A stretch of DNA of 64,000 bases from Sphaerulina vaccinii (Eukaryota > Ascomycota > Dothideomycetes > Mycosphaerellales > Mycosphaerellaceae). The notes under the pieces are model-generated. The model had not been told where the DNA came from and ran no database searches. It saw only the letters and a program-made list of their open reading frames with translations. Shown here piece after piece: positions 20,425 through 35,061 of this stretch (the first letter of the stretch is position 1; every line of letters begins with the position of its first letter). Made by a program: the position numbers and the translations under genes. The stretch spans positions 744,001 to 808,000 of the forward strand of contig JAKUDP010000008.1 in NCBI GenBank assembly GCA_022570795.1. Direction: 5' to 3'.

Positions 20425-23400
20425 TCAGTTCCCAGCGAGCATCTGCTCCACCTTCCCAAGCTGATCAACAAAGCTTTGCGCAAAACGATGCACAGCTTCC
20501 TCATCGTACAGACCGCGATCGCATCGAATACCCAAAGAAATGCCATCGGCGTGCTTGTCAATCACAACATCTACGAAGATGCGCAAGGGAGCAATGTGTG
20601 AAGTGTCCAACCCCTCCAGGTGAGGCAATGTCTCTGTCGTCGGCTTTGACTCCGTAAAGTAAGTGTTGGAGGAAGGCTTGAAGCGCTCTAGAACTCCCAT
20701 AGGTGCTCCTTGTTCACTACTGTCCCGGTACAGCAAATTGATATAAGAGTTGAACAGGGGCTCACTATCTCTACCAGCATGTCTTAGAATGTCATGCATA
20801 GAGGTCTGACCATATTGGCTTAGTTGGCTGAGGTGATTCTGAACGCCTTGCATAACATCTTCGGCATCGTTATCGATAGAGATGGAAAGCGGCGTCATCG
20901 TCAAAGTTGGCATGACTGAATGAGTCAAATCGATATCTCCGATGGAACGTGAAGCATGGTAGAATCCGAATGTTGGTGTTGTTGTTGAGCTCAATTCTTC
21001 AGCGAGCGTCCGCGCGAATGCGAATAAGATGGCTGGGCTCAATGAAGAGTTGGCTTTGGTCTGGGAGAGAGATTCGAGATTGCGGACTGTCGCCGCTGGG
21101 ACGACTGATTGGAGGCGAATGAGGTGTTGAGGTCCTAGTGGTCCAGCGTGTGCAGCGTCTGGCGCGATGCATGGCGGCAGGATCGTGCTCTGGGCAGTCT
21201 TGAGTGTCTGAGACCAGAAGGCTTGCTCGTTGTCAAGATTTCGCTGCTCCATGACATCTCCTATCGTAGTCGGCAGGTCTGTAGGCTCGATGATAGATTC
21301 ATGGCCTTGGAGCAGCGCGTCGAGATCGCGCACCAGCATGCGAATGCTTGCCGCATCGTATAATACATGGTGTAGTCGCATGATTATAGCTGATTCACCA
21401 TGAGATGTTTCAAGGAGTGCAAGCTGGGCAGGTGAGAGCATGAGGTCGCTAGACTTGTCGTTCGTCTCCGTTAGATGTTGAACGACCAATTCATCCAGTG
21501 TAGCCGATCCAGTGTCCCGAATAATCGTGAGGCTTCTGTCGGAAACAGCATCGACATAATGAGATGTTCTTATCACCTGCACAACGTTTGCTTTGTGCGC
21601 CATGTTATCATCTTGCAACGTGACAAATGTGCTTCGCAGGATAGCGTGGCGCTTCCTGAGCTCGTCCCATGCCCTTTGCACGTCCGAAACAGACACTTGC
21701 GACCCAAGCTTGTATATCCATGGTGCCTCGAAGAAACGTCGACCAGCGAACATGCAGTATTCGAGATGGTGCTCCTGACCAGTAAGGCAAGGTAGTATGG
21801 TTTCGTACTCGTCTGGCGCCCAGCCGAGTTTCGCCTTCGCGGCGGCTTGTTGGCTTGTGCTCAGAAGCGTACATACGGTGGTGTTTGAGGTATCCTTGAG
21901 AGCGTGCTGCCCTTTCGTGCGTGTCGCTGAATGAGACTTTTTGGCCAACATAGCTGCTACTGTCTTGCCCTGCATAATCTGGGTGACAGTCAAGGCTGCA
22001 TCGGTACATCGTAGCTTTGACGATAGACGAATGGCGAGAATCGAGTCCAAACCAACTCGGAAGAGATTCGTATGAGCGTCAATAGCTTTTGCAGGCTGTT
22101 TGCCATCTCCAGTTCGGAGAAGAGACCGAATAGCGCTTAGTACTGTCTCGTGGAGTGTTTGATCTTCGTCGATAGACCCGTTCACTGTTTTCGCAAGCTC
22201 GCTACCACTGATGCTTCGCTTCTGCAGCGCCAGGTGTGAGCCAGCGCTGGGTTGATCCGGTTCTTGCATTTGCTGGACAAGTGTCGTCACAAAGCTTGCT
22301 GAGAGCCTGCTTGCGGCGGAGCTGTCGAGCACATTTGACGCAGTGCTGATACGCACGTGCAAGCCATCTGGCGAGACGGACAGATTGCACACTAAAGGAT
22401 ACTACAAGGAGCTGGTCAGCATCATCGCCACTATGAGGCACTGTCACTATATCTCATACACGTACCTCAGCAAAACTATTATCCTCGTCCTCTCCTAGCT
22501 CTGAGGGTCTCCAGAACGAGGCCTGGGTTGTTGTCGAATAATTCACGCCTGTACTATCTCCATTGAACAAGAACAGAGACTCGAACAGATTCGACGCAGT
22601 TGCAGCTGACGACGAGGAGCGCCACTCGTTCTGCACTGTTCGCAACGACGCCACCTGATGCTGTTGTGCTTCTTCAGATAAGTTCTGCATCTTCTCAAGA
22701 GCCTGGCGGGTGGACAAAGATGGGTCAAGAGCCATGCGCATTGCCACAGTATTGAATGTCGGGCCAATAATGTAGTCACCAGACGCTGCCTTTGGGTCTA
22801 TATCTTCGCCATCAGATGCGAGGAATTGCCCATTCAGCACCTGGCCGAAGACCACGTCTGACTGGCCTAGGACATCATGAGCCAGAACCTTGGTCCAAGC
22901 GAGTATAAGTGCGGATTGCAAGGTGACACCGATGTCCTGGCACTTGTGCTTGACTGCTTCGTACTCTTCCAGTGATACTTGGACATGAGAGCGCAACCTT
23001 GTGACCTTGGAAACGGTCTGATCTTCAGCATCGCTCGTTGTAGACGTTGTCCATGGTTCGTATGTGTAGCCCTTCAATTGTTTCACCCAATAGCTGACAG
23101 CAGATGGTTGCTGAACAGTTATCTGTCTAGCCACGCGCGAGAAAGGTATCTGTAGCGTTGTAGGAGTGATCGGAGCCTTTGAGATGGAATGGTAGGCATC
23201 GAGAAGTGTCTGCCAAAGTAATGGCAATGACGCTCCATCATAGATAGCGTGATGCATCGTAAAAACGACTGTGATAGGGCCGGAGACCGCTGCTGGGATC
23301 ACAAGTGCACACTGCGCAAGACACTCGGAAGCATTGATGCCAATCGGAGCATCGGCTAGGTCGCGTCTGGAAGTGAATACTTGTACGACGCCATCTGCAT

Positions 23401-26400
23401 CTCGGACGCGGCGCACAACACCTAGCCAAGGTTGGCTCTTGTCATTAGTGAAGTGGAAAGTGGTGCGAAGGATCTCAGTCTGCTCAATAGTCCGGCGCCA
23501 TGCATCCTGGAACTCCTCGACGTTGAAGACTGCACCGTCGTCCACTTCAAACGTGTGTCGATATACGTAAGGCGGCAGACGACCCTGTGTCGTAGTAGAG
23601 ACTGAACTTCCTGCACTCAGCATGCCTTGCTGCAAGGGCGTAGCGAGGAAGCTGGTCTCTACATCGATGCTCTCTGTCAGACTGCTCGTAAGCCTCTGTA
23701 AAGTGCAGTCGTAATCATCTTGTTGTTGCTTCTCCGAGACTGCTTGTCTTGGCGGTGATGCTGCAGCACTGCTGATCAACTGGGCCACTGCCGAGACGTT
23801 CCGTGCACGCAGGACGGCGAGGGGACTCAGTTTCACTCCGGCTCTGTCACGAAGGAGCTTGACCATGCGAAGAACGAGGATCGAATCCAGTCCGAGACGA
23901 TAGAAGGATGTCTGCTTTCCAAGCTTGTCTGTTTGAGCCTTCAACAGATCGCATATTACATCCCGGACCAGAAGCTCATTGGGCGACCAAGGACTGCTAT
24001 CTTGAATCTCATTGTCTAGGTTATATTTCTGGAGTGCAGGGCGTGGCTCAATGGGGAGCAAAGGCAACAGACTGGTCAAGTGCGTGTCCGGATGGTCCAC
24101 CAGGACAGCGCAAAGCTCGCCGAAGCGTTGCGCGAGGTCAGAGAGACTGCTTGCGTCGAAGCGTCCGGCACTTGAGGAAAGCTCGATTTCTACGTAGCTT
24201 TCGCCGAAAGTGACATCGTGAACATTGATGTCGGCTGCAAAGGGAATGTTGGCGACGCTCATTGTGTCCACCAAAGTCATTGAGCCTGGCTGAGTGTCTG
24301 CACCAGCAGGATCACTGCCATTGCCGTGTGCATGAAAGTTGACACTTATCACGGCATCGAACAGTGCTTGGTCCAGGTGGGACCATTTCATGATGCGGTC
24401 AAGAGGAACGAATGCGTGCTGCATAGTCTCTGAAAGGTTCTCCCGGATGGATTGTGCTAGACGTCGCAAAGGGTCGCCACTCTGTGCGGCACGCGAAAGC
24501 TGAATACGTTGTGGCAACGTATTGAGTAATGGTGCCACGAGATAGTCAATGTCTTTGACACTGGAAGCAAGCAATGGTCGAAGTGAGAGGACACTGCCGA
24601 AGACCACCTCCGAGCGGGACGGAAGTAGCTCAGAGAGAAGCAGAGCGAACACAGTCTGGAAGAGAGCATTGAGAGATGTGTTGCTCGCCTGAGCTGCTGC
24701 TTTGAGCTGTTCCACAGAGTATCGTAGCCGCAATTTCGAGCGAGAAGTCAACTTCTTTCCAGTTCCATCATCGAAAGTGACATCGTGGTCCACGACGAGG
24801 CAAGGTTCAGCGCCCTGGAGATTGCGTTGCCAGAAAGCTTGAGCAGCATCTATATTAGTAGCTTCGAATTGTGTGACAAGCTGCTTGATGGTAGCCGAGC
24901 TAGACTTCGCCTGAACGACGCGATCGTACCGCTCCTGGATGCGGAGCCTGATCTGCTTGATCGCATCGCCATCGAAGAGCGAATGATGTATCGAAAGCAG
25001 AACCCCCTCAGGAGAACCTTCAAACAGATGTACTCGAACAGGTGGAAGTCGTCCAGCCTCTTTCACAAGCGCGTGAGCAATTTTATCAGGTGAATTTGAT
25101 TCGTGCCATGTGTCCCACGAGCTGTTGGTGGAAATGATGAGCTCGTTTGCAGGGCATCGAGCGAGGACGATCTGGGCGATCTCTCCTGTACTGGTTTGTC
25201 GGAAGCAGGTCCGAAGCATCTCTTCTTCTTGGAGAACACCCTTAACAGCTTCGGTGAAGCGTTGCAGATCTGTGGAGTCTGAAAGAGAGTACCTGAAGTG
25301 CGTGACATACAGGACGCCAGCGGATTGTTCATCGTCGTCATCTCCGATCTGGGCCATCGAGCGTGCTAACAGAACACTTTGTAGCGGCATCGTGGGGAGC
25401 ACATGCTCCACTGAGACGTCAACTTCGCCGATCAGCTCAGTGCGGTGAGTACGATCGAAGAGCTCAAGTCGCTTTTCAGCTGAATCAACAGCGGCAAAGT
25501 CATTGTCGGGAGTCCCGCGACGTTGGGCTAGATTGCGAATGGTCGCATGGCTGAGAACATGGGCAGCAGTGACATTGAAGCCAAGCTGCTTGAGCCTTGC
25601 TGACAGGTGCACCGCAGACAAGCTATCGACGCCTAGCTCATATATGCTTCGGCTCGCCTCGGGTCGTGCAATCGGGCTGCCTATAGTGTCCTCAATAGCT
25701 TTGACGACAACTTCTTCGTCCTGTGTTAGCGACTGGGACACCTCCTGGTCATTGGAATCTTCCTGGTCTTGGTGGAGCTTTGACAATGGAAGGCTTCTAA
25801 CAAGTGCGTTCAGCTGCTTCATGTCAACCTTACCGGAAGCCTTCATGAACGGAATTCGATTGATCCAGACCAAATCTGGCACCATGAAAGCTGGAAGTGA
25901 CTTCGAACAAGCATCAGACAGCTGTGTCTGGAGGGTTGTGTCAGAAGGCACAGCAGTCACATCCTGTGCCGAGGACGTGCTGTCTTCTGCGCGGAGGCTA
26001 GTAACGAATGCATACAGTCGCGGCCGTGGCAAGTCGGGATGTTGGATCACAGCCGCAGCGAAATCGAGTTCAGCTTGCAGCTCTTTAGCTGTCCGGCGTA
26101 AGAAGTGCTCGACTTCTCCCAGCTCAAGACGCTGTCCATTGACCTTGGCCTGCTGATCCGATCGTCCGAGGTATTCAATACATCCATCAGCCATCATTCT
26201 CACCAAGTCGCCAGTTCTGTAGTAGCGCGTCTTCTGGCCAGACCCATCGCTAGCAAGAAGCAATTCCGTGGTAGCAAATGCTTTGGCCTGAGCTTCTGGA
26301 CGATCGAGGTAGCCCAGTGAGACCAGATCTCCAGCAATGCATAGCTCACCAGTTTGACCTCGCTTGGCGATGACTTGCTTGCCATCTTCCTGTTTGGCAA

Positions 26401-29400
26401 AGACAATTGCCCTGGCAGAGTCGAACACTCGCCCTATGTTGCGGACATTGGAAGTGCGACTGACGATGTTACTGGTACATCCGATTGTGCATTCGGTCGG
26501 GCCATAGACGTTCAGCATGAGAGGTTTGGGTCTTTCAGAGGCTTCGCTTTCCGTCCACATAGCAAGCACATCGTTCGAAACTTTCTCACCACCTACAGTG
26601 ACGAACACCACAGAGGGAACACGATCGGGGCTCAGTCGAGCTTGCTGCAGCACGCTTGGAACAGTGCCAAAATGTGTGATCGAGTTCTGCACAATAACGC
26701 TTTCCAAATTGCCTAGCATCATCATGCGTGGTCCAATGGTAGCTGCGAAGCCTAGACGCCAAGCCATGAACATGTGTGTGAGATGTGGATCAAAAGCTCG
26801 GCTTGCGAGGTTAAGGTACTTTCCAACGCCACCGAGGTGCTTCGTTTCAGGTGAGTTATCCAAAATTTGTCTGCCGAAGGATTCGATAAAGTGGCAGAGG
26901 TTGGAATTGGTAACCCGGACACCTTTGGGCTTGCCCGTTGAGCCCGAGGTGAAGAGGATGTAGCCATCATTGACTGACTCGTGCGTCGATGTGCATTGTG
27001 GTAGGGTCGTCAGACTTAATGCTGAATCGTCCAGGAAGACATCCTCGAGTAGTAGCAGATCAACCTTGCCGATCCAGGACAACTGTTCTCCGTCCATGAG
27101 CTCATTGAGCAGATCTTGTGTTGTGATGAATACTTTGGCTCCAGCATCGATCGTCAGCATGCGTGTACGCTCTGCTGGTAGCTCCTCATCAAGGGGAAGA
27201 TATATGTACCCGCCTCGAAAAAGCGCAAGAATCGCGGCGAACGACTCCAATGTGCGGCCCAGGTGCACTGATACCACATATCCTTTTGGTACATTACGCT
27301 TCTGGAGCACAGCTAGCACTTGCGAAGTGGCGCCTAGCAGCTGCGAGTACGTCCATCTGCGAGTCTGCTCGGGCTCATCGAGGTCTACAATCTCTTCAGC
27401 AGCGAACCAGGCAGGGTGATGACGAGCATGGTACTCGACCCACGCGGCTGGATTGGCAGTGGGACTTGCGATGTCTGCCCACGTCTGGTCTTTGCTTAGG
27501 GCTTCAAGATCATGCATCGATGTCTTTGTGGCAGGCGTGACTGAGAGCAGGGATCGAGGCAGGAAGTTATTGAGCTCGTCCAGTGGTACATCAGGACGTG
27601 CCAGCATGAGCTCCAGCTGGGACATGACTTGCGTAATCAGCAGATCCAGCTGTGGCTTTGAGATAGACTGATTATCACCACTCAGCTCGAATGTGAGACC
27701 GGACTTCTCTTCGAAAATGTTCAAGGCCACAGGATGTTCTACGCAAAGTCCAATGAGGTCCTCCATCTCATCCCAGAATTGAGTACTATTGCTCTCGTTT
27801 GACTCCTCGTCGACATACGGATGAAATACAATCAACGCCGGATACAGTGGCTGGTCGCTCGTGATGCCCAGTATATTGCGTAGTGTCGCAGGCTGCACGT
27901 GGTAAAGTGCTTTCGACGCAGCACCGCTCTTGGCGCTCATGCGTGACAATAGCTCCGATGCGGAAATGTCGATTCGTACTGCAGTAGGTACTGTAGCTAC
28001 CAGAGGCCCAAGCACTGACTGCAGCTTAGTATGGTGTATCCTTTGGCTTACAGTCTCTCCAAGCACAATGTACTTGCTCTCCAGGTACTCAGCAAGAACA
28101 CAACCAAAAGCTGCTGAAACAATCTGTGTAGGTGCACCTAGTGAGTACTGTGCCTTGACAGTCTGAAGCCTCTTCCAGGTCTCCGTATAGTTGGAGGGGC
28201 TTATCTGGGATGTAGTGCGTAAGATGCGACGCTCCTGCACCTGCCGCGAGCCGGTCATATCAGACCATTTTGTTGTGGTGATGGGTCCGAACTCGTCCAC
28301 GAGACCGCTGTACAGTTCACGGATACAGCTTTGAGCATCTTCCGTCTCCTCTGCACCTAAATACAGACCATGCCCCATAGCACATCCAAATTGTGTCCTG
28401 CTGGGTACCTCGGTGCTTAGCTGGTGGTATTGCTTGAATACATCGTCGAATATAGCATCCATAGACTGCGCATCGTGCAATGCATGATGAATGTGCAGCA
28501 TGAAAGTGACCTCTTGAGTTACGACATTTCTCAGGATGGAGATAGACCAAGGGGAGACAAGCTTGTTTGAGGCAATTGGCGTAGCCTCTTCCCGCGCCTG
28601 TTGTGCAAGCTCATCAGCTATGGTGGCGATAGCTTGCGTGGAAGGATCCCAGTCAAGCTCAGACCAGCGGACTCTGGCAGTACTAGATACGGCTTGCAAC
28701 ACGGCACTCCGGAGGCCGAGCTGTTTGAGTAACGACATCGCGCTTGAGTCGACTTCTGCAGCGATAAGGAAGCTTGTGCGGAGGATCTCGTTGTCCTGCG
28801 CGACCTGCTCCCATGCTGCTCGCAATCGAGCAAGATCCACATCAGGAAGTTGGAACATACGGTGACTCCAGTAGCTGCGATCATTCCTCAGAGTCTCGAC
28901 AACAAGACCTTCCTGCATGGCAGTGACAGGACGAGTCGCCTGAATCGCTTGAACGGATAATGACTTTTGTGATTCAAGCTTGATGGCAAATGCATCAAAC
29001 AGCTGCCGCTCGATGTCATCGAGCCACTCTGCGGACTTGTCGTGATCGTGATGTTTCAAATTGTCATTGGCACTAGCGGAGACCGTATCCAATAATTGCG
29101 CAATCGTGGAACATGTCAGGAGAGTGACCATAGCGATGTCGATATTTGCTTCCTTCTTGAGTCGCCATGCTAGACGAATAGCAGAAATGGAATGTATACC
29201 TAGGCGCGCCAAGCTCATCTCGTCAGTGATGGCAGTAGGCTCCAGGCCTGCCAGCTCAGAGAGCATGATGACCACCTTGTCCTCGATGGGTGTGCGGACT
29301 CTATTAGCTCGTCTTCCGACATTCGACATCGCAGGAGTCGAGTGTGATGTGTCGGATTTGCTCAAATCCAGCGGCTTATACACACTTTGCAGTACTTTTC

Positions 29401-32400
29401 GATCGACTTTATTGGATGCTGTGCGAGGCATACGATTGAGCAGAACCAGGAACGAGGGAACCATGTAATCTGGTAGCAGGTCGTGTGCTGCGGCCAATAT
29501 ATGTGCTCTGACAGCGGTGGCGCGTTTGTCCAAGGCAACAAGAGGCGCATCGATGGTGTTATCGCGTATGGAAGCGAAGGACACAACCGCCTTGACCGGC
29601 CTGTCAGGATGCGTTAGCAGCAGAGTCTCGATGTGTTCGATGTCCTCATGTGTGTCTGCCAACGTAGCGCTGATCTCACTGAGCTCAACGCGGATGCCGT
29701 TAAGCTTGATGAGATCGTCGTTGCGCCCAAGGAATTCAATACCGTGGTCAACCATTCGTACAATGTCTCCAGTCAAATAAATGCGTTGCTGGAGATCTTC
29801 GGACCACACAAATCGGCTTTCCGTCTTCAACGGATCGTTGAGGTAACCACGCGCGAGCTGGTGGCCACCTAATGCAAGTTCGCCTACACCATGGAATGGT
29901 ACCAGTCGATGAGGAGGGTCCGGATGCACAACGAATGAAGACACTGATGACAGTGACCAGCCGACGTTCGCAGCTTTGGCTTCGTCGTCGTCTTGATTGC
30001 CGAATTGACGGAGTGTGGACACGACAGCATTCTCCGCAGGACCATAGGTGTTGTAAGCTTTGGTGTGCCAGCTCCAGTCATTTGCAACTTGTTCTGTTAA
30101 CTTCTCACCGATCATGGTCACCACTTGCAGAGTATCCCCAAGATCCTTGCGACGCACGGAAGCGGAGAAGCTAGGAGTTAAATGAGCATGTGTGGCTTGC
30201 ATGTCGACAGCCAGCTGTACAAAATTGCTCAGCATGATCTCACGTGTGGACGAGACGAGCGTGCCTCCGAGACCCCACGTGTAGAAGAGATCCTGAACAA
30301 ACACGTCGAAACTATAAGCACAGAAGTTGAGCACCCTGGGTGGACAAGCTTTGCCTGTGAGGATGTCGACACTCGTCGGGACACTATCCTGGAGAGCTCT
30401 CATAGCGTGAACGGCAGCGGTGTGCTCGACCATGACTCCTTTAGGTGCGCCAGTGGTGCCACTCGTCCAGATAAGGTAAGCAAGATGTTCTGGAAGCAAC
30501 GACACTGGAGCGAGAGCTTGGAGTGGCTCTGTGCCTGGTGTGACAACATCTATCAAGATCAGAGTCGACCCCTCAGGCAGACTTCCGTCAAGATGTTGTT
30601 GGCTTGCTTTTGATGAGACAAGCAAAGAGCTGCCAGTGCGCTTCACGAGCTCGAGCTTGCGCTGCGCTGGGAAAGTCGTATCGATGGGACACCAAGCAGC
30701 ACCAGCTTTGAGTATACCCAGGACTGCAATGTACATCTCAGGGCTCTTATCCAAGCAGATGGGGATGATGCTATCAATCGGCGCTTTGCTACCGAAGTGA
30801 CGATGAATGCGACAAGCGAACTGGTCAGCTTGCGCATTGAGCTCTCCGTATGTCAGCTCAAGGGCACGTTCAGTCCAAGAGTGCCTAAAAACCAAGGCTA
30901 TCTTGCTTGGGTTGGTTCTCGCCTCCAACTCGAATTGGGAGTGTAGGAGCATCGGACCATCTTCCAGTCTGATGGGATTGATGTTCTCTGCAGAAAGCAG
31001 AGAGACAGGTATGGACCCAAGCGCTTCACTAGGCTTCTGCTCTGGAAAGGCCAAGGCTGTGTCCACAATGTGAGAAAGCTGCTGAAGAATCCGGTCAGCA
31101 GCCTGATCACTGAGCAGACTGGTGTTGAAGGTTATCTTCGCACTCATTGGCATATCAGACCTCCACAGAGTGCGAGGAATGTGCGGATCACAAGGCCACA
31201 CTTCGAGCATTACGCTGAAGTCGTTACGCATTGCAGGCCACGAGATGTGATTCCAGAGACTCTCATCCTGATCCCGGGACTTGTTGTCGATCTCAAAGTG
31301 TTGCAATGCTAAGAGAGAGTCGAAGGGTAATTTGCCTTCTTCTGTCGTAATCAAACCTAGTGAAGGACGGGGATGAGCGAGCATGCGTGCACTCGTTCGT
31401 GTGACTTCTGCTGCAAGCTGGCCGACCGGTATTTCTGAGCCATCTTTACCGGGAACGTGAACACGACACGGCAGCATAGAGAATGTAGGGCCGTGGCAAA
31501 TAGCAGATTCTGCGTGAAATCTGTTCGAGACGACACTTCCAAACATGATGTCGCCACTCTGGCTTTCCGAAAAGCTGGACAAAAGAAGCGCCCAGGCAGT
31601 CTGCCAGATTGCGAGAGGACTTGCGTTGATCTCTCGACTCCGCTTTTGCAGATCAGCGTACGTGAAAGCAGTCGTATGGTATGCAACGCGAGTGTCAGAG
31701 TCCACGGATGATGAGGATCGCTGTGCTTTGTTACCACTCAGCACAGGTATATTCTCAGCCTGGTAGTCCGCGGTCTCTCGCAGCCAGAAGTCATCTGTTT
31801 GCTGCGATCTAAGGCTGTACTCCAGTTCAGCAGTAAGAGATATATCGCTATGAGGCTCCAGGGGCAGATTGCGATAACGTCTTTCGATGTCAACAAGCAA
31901 TAATTCGAGTGATGCTCCATCGAATATGCCGTGGAACAGGCTGATCATCAAGGTCTGGCCGTTGACAATCTGGATGCAATAAAGGACGTTCTTCTCAAGA
32001 TCAATCTCCTCTTCAGCTTGACGCAGCCAATGCTCTTCTGGCTCAGGTCCATCGCGGCGAATCATGCGACACCATTTGCCATTGCGTTTCGCGGCTTCCT
32101 GGGTGATTGCGCATTGTGCAAACGGAGCGAGAGCGTCATCAACAGGAACAAATGTCGTACGATACGCTTCCCGAGCCAGCAGGGTGTCCTCAATTGCGGC
32201 AGTGAGTCGGCCAATGTCCAGGTTGCTGGAGCTGAGGTAGTAGCAAGAGTGATTGACGTAGGTCTTTTGCGCTCCATGCGATGAGCGCATGAAACTTGCT
32301 ATCATACCACTTTGTGTCGACGTCGAAGGAAGGACCTTCTCCACGTCTTCTTCGCGAAGACCGGCGAACCGACAAGCCGTCTGAAAGTTGCGCATCGAGA

Positions 32401-35061
32401 AGTCCTGCAAGAGTTTATCGACTTCATCGCTTTTACGGCCATTTCTCTGGCTCAAAAGCAATTGGCGTATGCTGGAGCCGCTCAAAAGATCTTGAAGTGC
32501 AATGTTGTCAACGATATTCTCAGCACGCACACGAGACAAGAACTGCATTGCTCTCAAGCTGTCCAGGCCTACGTCGGACACCAAATCTGAACTAGGCGAT
32601 GGACGAGTGCCCACGACATCAGCGAGAATGTCTAAAAGCTTGCGTTCGACTTCTACCAGACCTGCAGGAAGGTCATCATCGGTGTTTTCCTCGCTCTGAT
32701 TTGGAGTATGCGCAGCTTGTTCTGCCTTGAGCTTGTCGTGTAACAGCATAGAAAGCACTTTGCGGTCCAATTTGCCAGCAGCGGAGCGTGGAATCTGCGG
32801 CAACAGAAACAAACGATATGGTCTCATGAACGGTGGCAGGTCTTTCTCGACGGCAGATTCAATCTGACTCTTGACAAGATTCCAGTCGAGTCCATCGTGT
32901 AGAAGCGATACTGCCGTGACCGGCTTCTCACTTCCGCTGCTGCCGTCACTGTGAGGCTTGTATATGACTGTAAGTGCTTCACGGACTGCGTCGACCTTCA
33001 TGACTGCGACATCGATCTCGCCTAGCTCAACGCGGCGCCCACTGAGCTTGACTTGGTCAGTTGAGATTCTGCCCAAGAACTCGACAGATGCTTCGTCACT
33101 CCTGCTATCCCAGACGATGCGCGCACGATCGCCAGTACGATATGCTCGTCCCCACGGTGTAGAAGGAAGGAAGGCTCTTGCAGTTTCTTCTGGGCGGTTC
33201 AGGTAGCCACGAGAGCTTACTTGTGGGCCGGCGATCAAAAGTTCACCAGCACAGCCCCAGGGTACAGGTTGGAGGTGATCTTGTTCGTCCACGATGATCA
33301 GCGAGCATGATGGTAGTGCCGGGCCAAGGACACCTCCTCTGTTATCTCGAGGAACATGGTTGAGTAATGTGCAATTAATTGCTGCCTCAGTCGGTCCATA
33401 CGCATTATAGAGTCCCCGTGGACCACCCGAGGGGTTCCAGTCGCTTGATCTAGAAGGATTATGGCCTGCGAAGTTGTTGATCACTCTGGCGCTAAGTGCT
33501 TCGCCCATAGTCCAGAGGCTCTTCAGATGTCGAGGATCGAGCAGAGAGGCAAGTGAAGGAGTCGCCATCATGACATCTACCTCCATCTGTGCCAGAACAG
33601 AGTTGATGTCATCCAGAGTCAGCTGCCTTTCGGCAGTGCAGAGTGTGCCGCCACCACTCAAGGTTACGAAGATCTCCATTATAGAAGGATCGAACGTCGG
33701 CGCTGCAAACTGGAACCATCGAGTAGGAGGATCCTTGACATTCGAGCTGAGAGGCGCAACAGCTGAGTGGGCGGCAATAGAGCATGCTGCTGACAGGTGA
33801 CTGATCTGGACTCCTTTCGGTTTACCCGTAGTGCCAGACGTGTACATTATATATGCGAGATCATCCTCGCCAACGCTATCTACGAGAGCGTGCGTAGAAA
33901 GTTCTGTAGAGCCCTCAGGTAGCCCACGCCTCAGGTAGTTAGAAGCATTGAGAACAGGTATTCGAGCTGACAAGCTTCCCTCAGCCCGAAGGTGCGCGAA
34001 AAAAGGCAAAGAAGAGTCCAAGTCTCTAGTGATGATTGCAGAGCAGTCCAAGTCTCCAAGCAGCATAAGCTGTCTCTCTACTGGAGCATCTATGGGCATC
34101 GGACAGAAGGGTCGTCCAGATTTGAGTGCCGCCAAATATGAGATGTACATCTCAGGGCTGGGCCCCATGACAATGGCTATGGGGTTCTTGCCATTGGGGC
34201 AGTCACGTACCAGAGTCGCTCTGATACGCGTAGCAGCTTCGTCGACTTCTTCATAGCTGGACTGGTGGCGAGTGTGGTCTAATGCCAAGAAGTCAATCGC
34301 GACGCGTCCTGGGAATTGTTTGACGCGTCGTTCGAAGCAGCCATGAAGCAATGCCGGGTAGCTTGCAACATCAGATTCTTGCGGAAAGGGTATTGGACGC
34401 GTCCGCGGCGGGTAGTTGAGAATAGAGAGATGAGAGACATCCTCTTCATGTTCGTGGTGGTCTCCATATTGGTCGAGAATCTCCCGGCACAAAGTATCGA
34501 GCAAGGCTTCGGCTGCTATCAGTGAGGCTCGACTGGAGTCCACGTCCAGATCAACTTGCAGGCCTTCAGTGGTTCCAGAGGCTCGAACCTTAAGAGGACA
34601 CTACATTGATCGTAAGTTGGTGTTTCCTATCAGGTCGTGCGAGAATTGGAGATAAAACAAGGTTGGCTTACTAATCCATGAGAAGACTTCCCTTCATCAA
34701 ACGACTTCAACTTCGACCTCACATCAAGTAGAAAGTCAGAAGGTATATCATCCTCATCATCATCTTCGTCTATCGAGGTAGAGCTCTGGCTGCCACCGCC
34801 ACTGCTGGAGCAGATGCGACAAGATGGAGACGCGTCGGAGAGGAAGAGGAAGCAGATGTCTTCTTGGGCGCCACCAAGCAGCAGCCGGATGAAGCGCTGA
34901 AAGGCCGCCACCAGATACTCCTCCTCCGACTGTGCTGCTGAGCATCTTGCTGCAAGTAATCTGGTTGCATGGTGGTATGTTCGCTGCTCACTCGTGCTGG
35001 TCTCGAGCACTCGGGATGTGTGAAAGGGAGGGAGCAGCGTGGGCTGCAGCGTGGAAGACAT
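20425..35061 (-). CDS. sidC: Ferrichrome-type siderophore NRPS (SidC/NPS2-like)
   Basis: Three exons: 35061-34672, 34600-22466 and 22401-20425 (introns of 71 and 64 bp, both phase 0), giving about 4833 residues. A unique N-terminal region covers about 1-200. The order of domains is A1 (215-745), T1 (Ser ~808), C1 (H ~1020), A2 (1345-1865), T2 (Ser ~1934), C2 (~2168), A3 (2500-3060), T3 (Ser ~3123), C3 (~3335), T4 (~3703), C4 (~3913), T5 (~4295) and C5 (~4521). This A-T-C x3 plus T-C x2 plan is that of SidC, the ferricrocin synthetase, where three A domains and iterative use yield a cyclic hexapeptide with three N5-acyl-N5-hydroxyornithines. There is no thioesterase; the terminal C domain is expected to cyclise. 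All five carrier serines are present (LGxDS, or GIHS in T2). The product is a ferrichrome-type siderophore, intracellular or secreted. The first exon was missed by simple ORF logic, because the large frame has no ATG near its 5' end. Confidence 0.93.

Noticed and set aside
34580..34596. tRNA B-box-like GGTTCGAGCC on the minus strand
   Set aside because: It lies inside the second NRPS exon with no A-box or stems, so it is chance.
34543..34600. Start of the NRPS inside the big frame
   Set aside because: The frame has no ATG near its 5' end. A 71-bp intron in phase connects it to an upstream exon with ATG 35061.
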